DNA of 64,000 nucleotides from Betaproteobacteria bacterium (GTDB taxonomy: Bacteria > Pseudomonadota > Gammaproteobacteria > Burkholderiales > Casimicrobiaceae). The position numbers and the translations under genes were made by a program. Positions 17,740 through 25,883 of the stretch are shown one piece after another. Numbering within the stretch: position 1 is the first letter of the stretch; each line of letters starts with the position of its first letter. The notes under the pieces were generated by a model, which did no database searches, was not told the DNA's origin, and saw nothing but the letters and a program-made list of their open reading frames with translations. The stretch spans positions 62,001 to 126,000 of the forward strand of contig JADJWJ010000005.1 of assembly GCA_016716425.1 (NCBI GenBank), in the 5' to 3' direction.

Positions 17740-18717
17740 TTAGCGCGTGAAGTACTTGCCGCGGTTACCCGGCGCGTTGGAGCCGTGGACCGCGCTGTGG
17801 CAGTTGACGCACGCACGCGAGACAAGGCGATTGTTCACGGCCGAGTTCGGCTGCCCGGTCTTGCCCGCGCACGCCGCCGACGTGTCGCCCGGCTGGCAGT
17901 TGAACGCCCCGGCGGCGCCGTAGATCGTGCCCGGGTGCCGCGACCAGTCGTGGCAGTCCTGGCACAGGTTCGGCGCGGACTCGTTGAGCAGCGCGCGGTG
18001 CACGGAGCCGTGCGGGTTGTGGCAGGTCGCGCAGTTCTCCTCGACCGGCGGGTGGTTGAACACGTACGGGCCGCGCTTGTCGGCGTGGCACGAGTAGCAC
18101 TGATCGTTGATCGTCGGCTGCTTCAGCATCGCCGGCGTGATCGCGCCGTGCGGGTTGTGGCAGTCGCTGCACTTGACCTTGCCCTCGGGGATCGGGTGAT
18201 GCGACGGCTTCATCGTCGCGGCCCGGATCGGCTGGTGGCAGTTCGCGCAGCCGTCGGCCTGGTTGGGCAGGAACGTCGTCACGAACTTGTTGATCGACGG
18301 GGCTAGCGACTTGCCGTGGATGCTGTGGCAGTTGCTGCACGTGACGTCGTTCAGCTGGTGCTTGCCGGACGTCCAGAACGCGAGGTTGCGGTTGCCCGAG
18401 TGGCAGGTCATGCAGACCGCGGTCCGCGCGTCCGCCGTGCCGCCCTTGGCGAACGGGTTGGCCGGCTTGTTCTTCGTCGGGTCCTTCAGGTGCTGCGACG
18501 AGTCCCCGTGGCACGCCTGGCACATGCCGCCGTCCGGGCCGCTCTTGGCACCGTGCGGCGAGAGGTCGATCGAGTTCCATTGCGCCTCGTGGCAGTTCGC
18601 GCACACGGGCGCCAACTGCGTGGTCGTCGGCTTGGTCTGCGCCTGCGCCGGCAATGCCAGGAGCGCCGCCATCGCCGCCACGGCGCCCGTCATCGCGATG
18701 AGTGACTTGAATCGCAT
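17740..18717 (-). CDS. Periplasmic decaheme c-type cytochrome (DmsE/MtrA/PioA family)
   Basis: This 325-residue protein has a Sec signal peptide (residues 1-26, ending LPAQAQ) and exactly ten CXXCH haem-binding motifs, the first being CANCH and the last CVNCH. Size and haem count match DmsE, MtrA and PioA, which sit inside an MtrB-type porin and carry electrons across the outer membrane. The porin gene follows directly. No outer-surface decaheme protein (MtrC-like) and no DmsAB enzyme are encoded nearby, so the external partner and direction of flow are unknown. AAGGGG precedes the chosen start, and a perfect FNR box lies upstream. Confidence 0.93.
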   Translation of the reverse strand: MRFKSLIAMTGAVAAMAALLALPAQAQTKPTTTQLAPVCANCHEAQWNSIDLSPHGAKSGPDGGMCQACHGDSSQHLKDPTKNKPANPFAKGGTADARTAVCMTCHSGNRNLAFWTSGKHQLNDVTCSNCHSIHGKSLAPSINKFVTTFLPNQADGCANCHQPIRAATMKPSHHPIPEGKVKCSDCHNPHGAITPAMLKQPTINDQCYSCHADKRGPYVFNHPPVEENCATCHNPHGSVHRALLNESAPNLCQDCHDWSRHPGTIYGAAGAFNCQPGDTSAACAGKTGQPNSAVNNRLVSRACVNCHSAVHGSNAPGNRGKYFTR

Positions 18718-19195
18718 GGAATGCCCCTTTTCGTGTGCCTCGTCGTCGGTTCCCCGCGCGGCGCACCGGTGCATCGCGCGTGGCCGTTCCCGCTCGCGTC
18801 CGCTGCTGCGCTGCGCCGTCGGCCCGGCCGGGCATCGGGCGCCGCATCGGCGCGGATTCTTCGCTCGTCAGTCGCTCTTCTACCGCCGGGGCGCTTCGCC
18901 GGTCAACGATTCGCCATGTGGCAAATCGCCGCAGTGTGGCAAAGACGGATCCCCATGGATTCTGTTTCTACGCGCAGGAAGTTTGCCGCCGGTTGATTTC
19001 GATCAAGGCACCGCGGCTTCCCTCGGGGCAACACCCGCGACGTTGCGCGAAACCAACTGTCGGCGGCTCGTGCCGGACGTCGTTCGCCGCGCGATTGCGG
19101 CGCCGCCGTTGTAACGAGGGCCGTAACGCCCATTTCCATACGTTGTTGCACCGCACACCCCAGTGCGAAGCCACCGCGGCGCGTCAGTGCTCCGG
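18718..19195. other. Regulatory region upstream of the decaheme cytochrome gene
   Basis: These 478 bases contain no convincing gene. They hold a perfect FNR palindrome at 18993-19006 and a direct repeat TGTGGCAAA at 18917-18925 and 18935-18943 (18 bases apart). The repeat lies between the FNR box and the gene and could be a second operator. The far end is the 3' side of the FAD/Fe-S dehydrogenase gene, which is transcribed in the same direction. Confidence 0.6.
18993..19006. promoter_or_regulatory. Perfect FNR box upstream of the decaheme cytochrome gene
   Basis: TTGATTTCGATCAA matches the FNR consensus TTGAT-N4-ATCAA at every position. It is centred about 282 bases upstream of the cytochrome start, which implies a long leader of about 240 bases if it is a class II site. 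It supports anaerobic induction of the porin-cytochrome pair. Confidence 0.75.
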
Positions 19196-22114
19196 CTACG
19201 CCGTGCCGCTTTGCCCCGGATCGGTACGCGCGCAGGCGTCGACCAGGTAGATGATCGACTGATAGGGAAAGCCGGCCTGCTCCGACAGCCCGATCTCGCA
19301 GGTGCGGCTGGTCGAGTACCCGGCGCGGCAGCCGGCGGGCAGCGCGGGCCGCAGGTGGCGCAGCGCGTGCTCGTTGAGTTCGGGGCGGACGAACCCGCGG
19401 TCGCCGGCGAAGCCGCAGCACAGCACGTCGTCGGCCGCGACCACGTGCGCGCTGCAGCGCGCGGCCACCGCGTGCAGCGTGTCGGCGAGCCCCATCTTCC
19501 GGACGCTGCATACCGGGTGGATGGCGACCGGCCCGGCGACGGGCGCGAGCACCACGCGCGGCAGCACCGCGTCGTGGATGAACGCGATGGCGTCGTGCAC
19601 GGCGAGCCGGCCGCCGAGAAAGCGCCGCATCCGGTACGCACAGGGACTCGTGTCGAACACGATCGGCCGCCGGCCGCCGTCGCTCGCGGCGCGCAGCGCG
19701 GCCTCCAGCTCGGCCGCCTTGCGGTCGGCCGCGTCCGCCAATCCCTTGCTCTCGAACGGCTGGCCGCAGCAGAGGTCGGGGAGCCGCTCCGGGTACGCGA
19801 CAGCGTAGCCGGCCTTGCCGAACAACCGCTCCGCGGCGACTGGCAGCGGATCGACGCCGTCGTGCCCGCGCTGCGCGCCGAGGTTGCGCGCCGCGCAACT
19901 CGGGAAGTAGACGATGGCGTCCGCCTCCGGCGCGGGACGTGCGCGCTTATCCGGGCGGAAGCGCACCGGCCGCGCCAGCGCCGGCGACCACTTGGGCACG
20001 ACGTCGGGCGCCAGGCGGCGGGCGCCGTCGAGCAGCGCGTGGAGCGCGCGGGTGCCGAGCGCCGCGTGCGCCGCGTCCGCGACGCGCAACCCGCCGCGCA
20101 CGCCCGCCGTCGCCAGCGCGAAGTGGCCGGCGACTGCGCCGGCCACGCGTCGCGCGAGAGGGCCCGCGCGGCGACCCCGCAGCGCCTTCACGAGGAGCCC
20201 GGTCTCGATTCCGACGGGGCACGCGGTCGCGCACAGCCCGCAGGCCGCGCAGGTGTCGAGGCCCGCGTAACCGTACGCGCGCTCGAGCGCCTGCGTCGCC
20301 TCGCCGGCCTGCGTGCGGCGGGCGATCTCGCGCCAGCCGACGATGCGCTGCCGCGGCGACAGCGTGAGGCCGCGCGACGGGCACTTGGGCTCGCAGAACC
20401 CGCACTCGATGCACGCGTCGACCAGCGGGTCGCACGCGGGCAGCGGCTTCAGGTTGCGCACGTGCGTGTCCGGATCGTCGGCGAGCAGGACGCCCGGATT
20501 GAGCAGGCCGGCGGGATCGAACAGCCGCTTGATCGCGCGCATCAGCAGGTACGCGTCGCGGCCCCACTCCAGCTCGACGAACGGCGCCATGTTGCGGCCG
20601 GTGCCGTGCTCGGCCTTGAGTGAGCCGTCGTACGCGTCGACCACCAGCCGGGCGAGCGCGTCCATGAAGCCGCGGTAGCGCGCGATCTCTGCCGGCGCGT
20701 TGAAGTCCTGCGTGAACACGAAGTGCAGGTTGCCCGCGAGCGCGTGCCCGAAGATGATCGCGTCGGGATAGCCGTGCGCCGCCAGCAGCCGCTGCAGGTC
20801 GCGCGTCGCGTCGGCGAGCCGCTCGACCGGGAATGCGACGTCCTCGATGATCACGGTCGTGCCGGTCCGGCGCATCGCGCCGACCGACGGGAACATGCCC
20901 TTGCGCACGGCCCACAGGCGCGCGCAGGCCTGCGCGTCGGCCGCGAAGCGGACCGGCGTGCGCGTCGCGATGCCCGCCAGCGCCGTCTCGATCGCGGTGA
21001 CCTGCGCCGCCAGCGCCGCCCCGTCCGCCGCCCGCGTCTCCACCAGCAGCGCGGCACCGTCGGGCCCGATGGCCGCGATGCCCTCGGGCAGTCCCGGCTT
21101 GCCCTCGACCGACCGCAGCGCGGCGCGATCGGCGAGCTCGACCGCCGCCACCGGCGCGCCGGCGAGCCGCGTCACCGCGCGGCACGCAGTGGCAAGGTCG
21201 TCGAACAGGATCAGCGCGCTCGCCCGGTCCGCGTACTCCGGCACCGTCCGGTACGTGATCTCGCTGATGAAGCCCAGCGTGCCCTCGGACCCGATCATCA
21301 GGTGCGCGAGGATGGCGAACGGATCGGCGAAGTCGACGAGCGCGTTCAGGCTGTAGCCGGTCGTGTTCTTCATCCGGTACTTGTGCCGGATGCGCGCGGC
21401 GAGCGTCGGGTTCGCCTGCGTGTCGCGCGCGAGGCCCGCGAGGCCGCGCAGGAGTTCGCCGTGGCTCGCGGCGAACGCGGCGCGGCTGCCTGCGTCGCGG
21501 GTGTCCACGACGGCGCCGTCGGCCAGCACGGCGCGCAGGCCGGCCAGCGTCTGGTAGCTGTTCTGCGCGGTGCCGCAGCACATGCCGCTTGCGTTGTTGG
21601 CGGCGATGCCGCCGATCATCGCCGTGTCGATCGATGCGGGATCGGGGCCGATCTTGCGCGCGAACGGCGCCAGCCTGCGGTTGGCGGCGGCGCCGATCAC
21701 GCCCGGCTGCAGCGCGATCGTCGTGCCGTCGGCGCTCGGCGTGCAGCCGCGCCAGCCGTCGCCCAGCAGCACCAGCACCGAGTCGCTGACGGCCTGTCCG
21801 GAGAGGCTGGTGCCGGCGGCGCGAAAGGTGACCGGCGCGCCCACGCGCGCGCACTCGCGCAGCACTCGCACGACTTCCGCCTCGCTCTCGACGACCACGG
21901 CGAACTTCGGCACCAGCCGGTAGAACGATGCGTCGGTGCCCCACGCGAGCAGCCGCAGGGGATCCGTGATCAGGCGCGACCGCGGCAGGCCGCCGGCCAG
22001 GGCCGCGTGCAGCGCTGCGTACGGCGCGGGCAGCGCCGCCGGGTCGCCCGCGATCCGCGCGAGCGCGCTCAGTGCGCGTCCCCGGCCCCGGCGTCGCGCC
22101 GCCGGTTCGGGCAC
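19196..22114 (-). CDS. FAD- and Fe-S-binding 2-hydroxyacid dehydrogenase (YdiJ/GlcD-GlcF-like fusion)
   Basis: This protein of about 972 residues fuses a GlcD-type FAD dehydrogenase (FAD_binding_4 with GIAANNASGMCCGT, then an FAD-oxidase C-terminal domain) to a GlcF-type electron-transfer half. That half has two [4Fe-4S] motifs (CIECGFCEPKCPS, CAACGLCATACPVG) and two cysteine-rich CCG domains (DLCCGQPF, VLCCGFAGDRGF). Such fusions (YdiJ, D-lactate and D-2-hydroxyglutarate dehydrogenases) oxidise 2-hydroxyacids and feed the respiratory chain. No ATG exists near the expected N-terminus; GTG at 22114, overlapping nqrM, is the best start, with the aligned part beginning near LSALARIAGDPAALP. It may be translated from the nqr message. 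Substrate unknown. Confidence 0.85.
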   Translation of the reverse strand: MPEPAARRRGRGRALSALARIAGDPAALPAPYAALHAALAGGLPRSRLITDPLRLLAWGTDASFYRLVPKFAVVVESEAEVVRVLRECARVGAPVTFRAAGTSLSGQAVSDSVLVLLGDGWRGCTPSADGTTIALQPGVIGAAANRRLAPFARKIGPDPASIDTAMIGGIAANNASGMCCGTAQNSYQTLAGLRAVLADGAVVDTRDAGSRAAFAASHGELLRGLAGLARDTQANPTLAARIRHKYRMKNTTGYSLNALVDFADPFAILAHLMIGSEGTLGFISEITYRTVPEYADRASALILFDDLATACRAVTRLAGAPVAAVELADRAALRSVEGKPGLPEGIAAIGPDGAALLVETRAADGAALAAQVTAIETALAGIATRTPVRFAADAQACARLWAVRKGMFPSVGAMRRTGTTVIIEDVAFPVERLADATRDLQRLLAAHGYPDAIIFGHALAGNLHFVFTQDFNAPAEIARYRGFMDALARLVVDAYDGSLKAEHGTGRNMAPFVELEWGRDAYLLMRAIKRLFDPAGLLNPGVLLADDPDTHVRNLKPLPACDPLVDACIECGFCEPKCPSRGLTLSPRQRIVGWREIARRTQAGEATQALERAYGYAGLDTCAACGLCATACPVGIETGLLVKALRGRRAGPLARRVAGAVAGHFALATAGVRGGLRVADAAHAALGTRALHALLDGARRLAPDVVPKWSPALARPVRFRPDKRARPAPEADAIVYFPSCAARNLGAQRGHDGVDPLPVAAERLFGKAGYAVAYPERLPDLCCGQPFESKGLADAADRKAAELEAALRAASDGGRRPIVFDTSPCAYRMRRFLGGRLAVHDAIAFIHDAVLPRVVLAPVAGPVAIHPVCSVRKMGLADTLHAVAARCSAHVVAADDVLCCGFAGDRGFVRPELNEHALRHLRPALPAGCRAGYSTSRTCEIGLSEQAGFPYQSIIYLVDACARTDPGQSGTA

Positions 22115-22272
22115 GTCGCGCACGACAGCCGCCCGCCGTCCGGCGCGGTCACGCCCGGCCCGCCGCAGGAGCCGCGCAGGCACGGCCGCTTGAACATCAC
22201 GCCGATCGCCATCGCGAGCACGCCGGCGCCGATGCCTACCAGCGCCAGCGCGAAGACGGTGAAGAGCTCCAT
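22069..22272 (-). CDS. nqrM: Na+-NQR maturation protein NqrM
   Basis: This 67-residue protein has one N-terminal membrane helix (residues 2-26) and a short tail with four cysteines in the spacing PCLRGSCGG...CATCPN. It matches NqrM (DUF539), which delivers iron for the membrane Fe centre held by NqrD and NqrE. It lies 12 bases after apbE, the usual place for this gene in nqr operons, and overlaps the next gene. Small size and Cys pattern make the assignment firm. Confidence 0.9.
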   Translation of the reverse strand: MELFTVFALALVGIGAGVLAMAIGVMFKRPCLRGSCGGPGVTAPDGGRLSCATCPNRRRDAGAGDAH

Positions 22273-22284
22273 CGCCGGTCGCCG

Positions 22285-23388
22285 TCAGGCCGCGACCGCG
22301 CCGAGCGCCGCGAACGCGGCGGTCGGCACGTCGCGGAAGCCGCCGCGGCCGTCGCGGACGATGAAGTGCGCGGCGACGTCGTGCCGCTGCGCGAGCGCGA
22401 CGCCGCGCTCGGGCCCCAGCACGAACAGCGCGGTGGCCATCGCGTCCGCGTAGCCGCAGTCGCGCGCGGCCACGCTGACCGACGCCAATCCGTGCGCGAC
22501 CGGCCGTCCGGTCGCCGGGTCGATCTCGTGGCAGTAACGCGCGCCATCGCGCTCGAAGTAGATCCGGTAGTCGCCGGACGTCGCGAGCGCCAGCCCCGAC
22601 AAGGGGACGATCCGGTGCGCCCGCTGCGGTGTCGCGTCGGGCCGTTCGATCGCGATCTGCCACGGCTGCCCGGCCGCGTTGCGGCCGCGCGTGCGCACTT
22701 CGCCGCCCGCCTCGACCATGTAGTCGGCGTAGCCCTGCGCGTCGAGCGCGGCCGCGGCTGCGTCGACGGCGAAGCCCTTGGCGATGCCCGACAGGTCGAC
22801 GCGCAGGTCGGCCCGTGCCTTGGTCGCAGTGCCGGTCCGCGCGTCGACCGCGAGCATCCGCCAGCCCATGCGCGGCGCGAGCGCGGCCAGTTCGCCGCCG
22901 GTCACGACGCGGGCGGACTTGACGGGGCCGAAGCCCCACGCGTCGACGGCCGGCGCCACGGTGACGTCGAATGCGCCGCCGGTGGCCGCGCTGACCTCCT
23001 GCGCGAGGGCCAGCACCGCGAGCGTGTCCGCCGACAGCGGGAACGGCGCGGGCCCCGCGTGCCGGTTGAAGCGCGACAACTCGCTGCCGTCGTCGTAGGT
23101 CGACATCCGCGCGACCACGCCCGCGAACGCGGCCTCGACCGCCCGCCGCGCGGCGGCCTCGGCCGCGGCAGTCAGCGGTGCGCCGGCGATCTTCACCGTG
23201 TAGGTCGAGCCCATCGTCGGCCCGCCGAAGCGCGCGGCGACCGGCGCGGCCGCGCGCTCGCCGCAGCCGGCGGCGAGCGCCGCCGCGGCCAATCCCTGCA
23301 GCAGCAGGCGCCGGCGCGGCGACAGCAGCGCGTCGACGGCGGGCGCCGCCGGCGCACGCTCGTTGCGCATGTGCGAATCGATTCTCAT
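22285..23388 (-). CDS. apbE: FAD:protein FMN transferase ApbE
   Basis: This 367-residue protein attaches FMN covalently to Thr residues of NqrB and NqrC. After a basic N-terminus, RRRLLLQGLAAAALAAGC gives a lipoprotein signal with a lipobox Cys, so it should be anchored on the periplasmic side. The ApbE core follows: GPTMGSTYTVKI, MSTYDDGSELSRFN, DLSGIAKGFAVD, and VSVAARDCGYADAMATALFV. Both targets in the same operon carry the acceptor motif (DGFSGAT in NqrB, DAISGAT in NqrC). It overlaps the CBS gene by four bases. Met at 23370 is an alternative start. Confidence 0.93.
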   Translation of the reverse strand: MRIDSHMRNERAPAAPAVDALLSPRRRLLLQGLAAAALAAGCGERAAAPVAARFGGPTMGSTYTVKIAGAPLTAAAEAAARRAVEAAFAGVVARMSTYDDGSELSRFNRHAGPAPFPLSADTLAVLALAQEVSAATGGAFDVTVAPAVDAWGFGPVKSARVVTGGELAALAPRMGWRMLAVDARTGTATKARADLRVDLSGIAKGFAVDAAAAALDAQGYADYMVEAGGEVRTRGRNAAGQPWQIAIERPDATPQRAHRIVPLSGLALATSGDYRIYFERDGARYCHEIDPATGRPVAHGLASVSVAARDCGYADAMATALFVLGPERGVALAQRHDVAAHFIVRDGRGGFRDVPTAAFAALGAVAA

Positions 23389-23834
23389 GGGGTTCCCTTC
23401 GCCGCTTCGCGGACGGCCGCCTCGAACCGGCCCTCGCCGCGCGTGATCATCTGGTAGACGAGGTCGCGCATCGACACCAGGCCGAACACGCGCGGCCCGT
23501 CGATTACCAGCAGGTGCCGGAAGCCCAGCACGTGCATCAGCGACAGCGCCGCCTCGGTGGTCGTGCCGGGCGACACGAAGCGCACGTCGCGCGTCATGAC
23601 GAGCGACAAGGGGGTCGCCGCCGGGTCGCGCCCCGCGTGCACGACGCGCGTCAGCAGGTCGCGCTCCGAGAAGATGCCGGCGACCAGCCTGTCCTCGGTC
23701 ATCACCAGCACCGCGCCGACCTCCCGCGCGGCCATGACGCCCACCGCCTCGGCCACGCTCGCCGACGCCGGCACCGAGATGAGCTCGTCGCTCTTCCGGT
23801 GGCCGACGACGTCCGCTACCGTCTGTTCCGCCAT
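23385..23834 (-). CDS. CBS-domain-pair protein in the nqr operon
   Basis: This 149-residue protein consists of two CBS motifs (about residues 7-65 and 75-135): DELISVPASASVAEAVGVM with GAVLVMTEDRLVAGIFSERD, then RDVRFVSPGTTTEAALSLM with HLLVIDGPRVFGLVSMRDLV. Tandem CBS domains form a Bateman module that senses adenine nucleotides. There is no other domain. It lies 10 bases after nqrF and overlaps apbE by four bases, so it is made with Na+-NQR and could adjust NQR activity or assembly to energy charge. That role is inference. Confidence 0.9.
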   Translation of the reverse strand: MAEQTVADVVGHRKSDELISVPASASVAEAVGVMAAREVGAVLVMTEDRLVAGIFSERDLLTRVVHAGRDPAATPLSLVMTRDVRFVSPGTTTEAALSLMHVLGFRHLLVIDGPRVFGLVSMRDLVYQMITRGEGRFEAAVREAAKGTP

Positions 23835-23844
23835 GCGCCTCTCC

Positions 23845-25068
23845 TCAACCGAAGTCGTCGAGCATGATGTTCTCCCGCTCCACGCCCAGCGAGAGCAGCA
23901 TGTCGATCACCGCCTTGTTCATGACGCCGGGACCGCACATGTAGTACTCGACCTCCTCCGGCGCCGGGTGCGCGGCCAGGTAGCGGTCGCGCAGCACGTT
24001 GTGGATGAAGCCGGTCGGCCCCTTCCAGTCGTCCTCGGGCAGCGGCTCGGACAGCGCCAGGTGCCACTCGAAGTTCGGGTGCGCGCGGGCGAGCTGGTCG
24101 AACTCGTCGACGTAGAACGCCTCGCGCATGCTGCGCGCGCCGTACCAGAACGTGATCTTGCGCTTCGACGCGAGCCGCCCCAGCTGGTCGAAGATGTGCG
24201 AGCGCATCGGCGCCATGCCGGCGCCGCCGCCGATGAAGCACATCTCGCGGTCGGTCTCGCGCGCGAAGAATTCGCCGTAGGGACCGGACACCGTCACCTC
24301 TGCGCCGGGCTTCAGGTCGAAGATCCACGAACTCATGATGCCGGGCGGGATGTCCAGCCGGTACTCGGGCGGGAACGCGATGCGGATCGTGAACAGCAGG
24401 ATGCCGCGCTCCTCGGGGTAGTTTGCCATCGAGTACGCGCGCTCGATCGGGACGTCGCTGCGCGACTTGAAGCGCCACAGGTCGAACTTGTCCCAGACGT
24501 CGCGGTACTCAGGGTCGATGTCAAACGTGCGGAACTCGAGCGCGTGGGGCGGGCACTCGATCTGCACGTAGCCGCCCGCGCGGAACGGCACCGCCTCGCC
24601 CTCGGGCAGCGCGAGCTTCAACTCCTTGATGAACGTCGCGACGTTGCGGTTCGAGATCACGCGGCAGCGCCACTTGCGCACCGAGAACACCTCGGGTGCG
24701 ACTTCGATCCTCATGTCCCGCTTGACCTTGACCTGGCACGCCAGCCGGTAACCGCGGCGCGCCTCCCCGCGCGAGATGTAGCCGGTCTCGGTCGGCAGCA
24801 GGTCGCCGCCGCCCTCGCGGACGATCACCTCGCACACGCCGCAGGCACCCTTGCCGCCGCACGCGGACGGAATGAATATCTTGTTGTCGGCGAGCGTGCC
24901 GAGCAGCGTGCCGCCGGCCGGCACGTGCAGCGCCTTGGCCGGGTCGTCGTTGATCGTGACCGTGACCTCGCCGCTCGGCACCAGCTTGCGCCGGGCGACG
25001 AGCAGCAGCGTGACCACCAGCAGGATCACGCCGGTGAACATCGCCACGCCGAGGAGGATCTCGCCCAT
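23845..25068 (-). CDS. nqrF: Na+-translocating NADH:quinone reductase subunit F
   Basis: This 407-residue NADH-oxidising subunit has one N-terminal membrane helix (residues 4-25), a [2Fe-2S] ferredoxin domain (Cys70, Cys76, Cys79, Cys111), and a ferredoxin-reductase-like FAD/NADH domain with the FAD motif RAYSMANYP (from Arg210) and the NADH motif FIGGGAGMAPMRS. Electrons enter Na+-NQR here. It is separated from nqrE by 193 bases of repetitive sequence, unusual inside an otherwise tightly packed operon. Confidence 0.97.
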   Translation of the reverse strand: MGEILLGVAMFTGVILLVVTLLLVARRKLVPSGEVTVTINDDPAKALHVPAGGTLLGTLADNKIFIPSACGGKGACGVCEVIVREGGGDLLPTETGYISRGEARRGYRLACQVKVKRDMRIEVAPEVFSVRKWRCRVISNRNVATFIKELKLALPEGEAVPFRAGGYVQIECPPHALEFRTFDIDPEYRDVWDKFDLWRFKSRSDVPIERAYSMANYPEERGILLFTIRIAFPPEYRLDIPPGIMSSWIFDLKPGAEVTVSGPYGEFFARETDREMCFIGGGAGMAPMRSHIFDQLGRLASKRKITFWYGARSMREAFYVDEFDQLARAHPNFEWHLALSEPLPEDDWKGPTGFIHNVLRDRYLAAHPAPEEVEYYMCGPGVMNKAVIDMLLSLGVERENIMLDDFG

Positions 25069-25087
25069 CGCCTGCCTGGTCCGCCGT

Positions 25088-25256
25088 CAGTCCCGCCGGG
25101 CCGTCCCAAGGGACTGACCTCCCCCCCCCGGGGGGCAGCGAGCGAAGCGAGCGTGGGGGCCGTCGCCTATCCCGCCGGGCCGTCCCAAAGGGACCGGGGC
25201 CGCCCGGGCCGACCTGCCCCCTCGGGGGGCAGCGAGCGTAGCGAGCGTGGGGGTCG
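25088..25256. repeat. Tandem dispersed repeat inside the nqr operon (GGGGGCAGCGAGCG type)
   Basis: Two imperfect copies lie head to tail. Each begins with TCCCGCCGGGCCGTCCCAA, continues through a C-rich then G-rich run, and ends GGGGGCAGCGAGCG(A/T)AGCG AGCGTGGGGG. The copies run from about 25091 to 25161 and 25170 to 25255. They occupy the whole nqrE-nqrF gap and contain palindromic parts, so they could alter RNA processing or relative expression of nqrF. Confidence 0.75.
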
Positions 25257-25261
25257 TTTCA

Positions 25262-25876
25262 TCATAGCTGGATTCCGGAGAACATCATGAACGCGAGCGA
25301 CATGAGCCCCGCGGTCACGAACGTGATGCCGAGGCCCTTGAGGCCATCGGGAACGTGCGAGTAGCGCATCTTCTCGCGCACGGCCGCCATGGCGACGATC
25401 GCGATCGCGAAGCCCAGGCCGGACCCCGCGCCGAACACGACGCTCTCGGCGAACGTGTAGTCGCGCTCCTGCATGAACAGCGACCCGGCGAGGATCACGC
25501 AATTGACGGCGATCAGCGGCAGGAACACGCCGAGCGTCGAGTACAGCCCCGGCGCGAAGCGCTCGATCGCCATCTCGACCACCTGCACGGCTGCGGCGAT
25601 CGTGCTGATGAACAGGATGAACGCGAGGAACGTGAGATCGATCGACGCGAATGCGGGCGAGATCCACCCGAGTGCGCCCTCGGCGAGCAGGTAGCGCAGG
25701 ATCAGGTTGTTGAGCGGCACCGTCAGCACCTGCACGAACACGACGGCCACCCCCAGCCCCAGCGCGGTCTCGACCTTCTTCGAGCACGCGAGGAACGAGC
25801 ACATGCCGAGGAAGAACGCGAGCGCCATGTTCTCGAGGAAGACCGCCCGCACGAACAGGTTGGCGAAGTGTTCCAT
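25262..25876 (-). CDS. nqrE: Na+-NQR subunit E
   Basis: This 204-residue membrane protein has six predicted helices. It pairs with NqrD in an inverted arrangement; together they hold an Fe centre in the membrane. The sequence begins LFVRAVFLENMALAFFLGMC and includes FLACSKKVETALGLG, both typical of NqrE. It lies seven bases after nqrD. Length is normal. Confidence 0.96.
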   Translation of the reverse strand: MEHFANLFVRAVFLENMALAFFLGMCSFLACSKKVETALGLGVAVVFVQVLTVPLNNLILRYLLAEGALGWISPAFASIDLTFLAFILFISTIAAAVQVVEMAIERFAPGLYSTLGVFLPLIAVNCVILAGSLFMQERDYTFAESVVFGAGSGLGFAIAIVAMAAVREKMRYSHVPDGLKGLGITFVTAGLMSLAFMMFSGIQL

Positions 25877-25883
25877 CGCGCCG

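Noticed and set aside
15193..18306. Very long open frame (over 1000 codons) opposite the porin and decaheme genes
   Set aside because: Composition is Arg/Val/Leu-rich and low complexity. The minus-strand genes have signal peptides and ten CXXCH motifs, so the plus frame is a shadow.
22115..22939. Upstream in-frame extension of the FAD/Fe-S dehydrogenase to 22939
   Set aside because: The extension runs through nqrM and apbE in another frame and has no family similarity; GTG at 22114 is a better start.
25080..25260. CRISPR-like or coding interpretation of the nqrE-nqrF gap
   Set aside because: Only two imperfect, GC-run-rich copies without regular spacers; it is a dispersed repeat.
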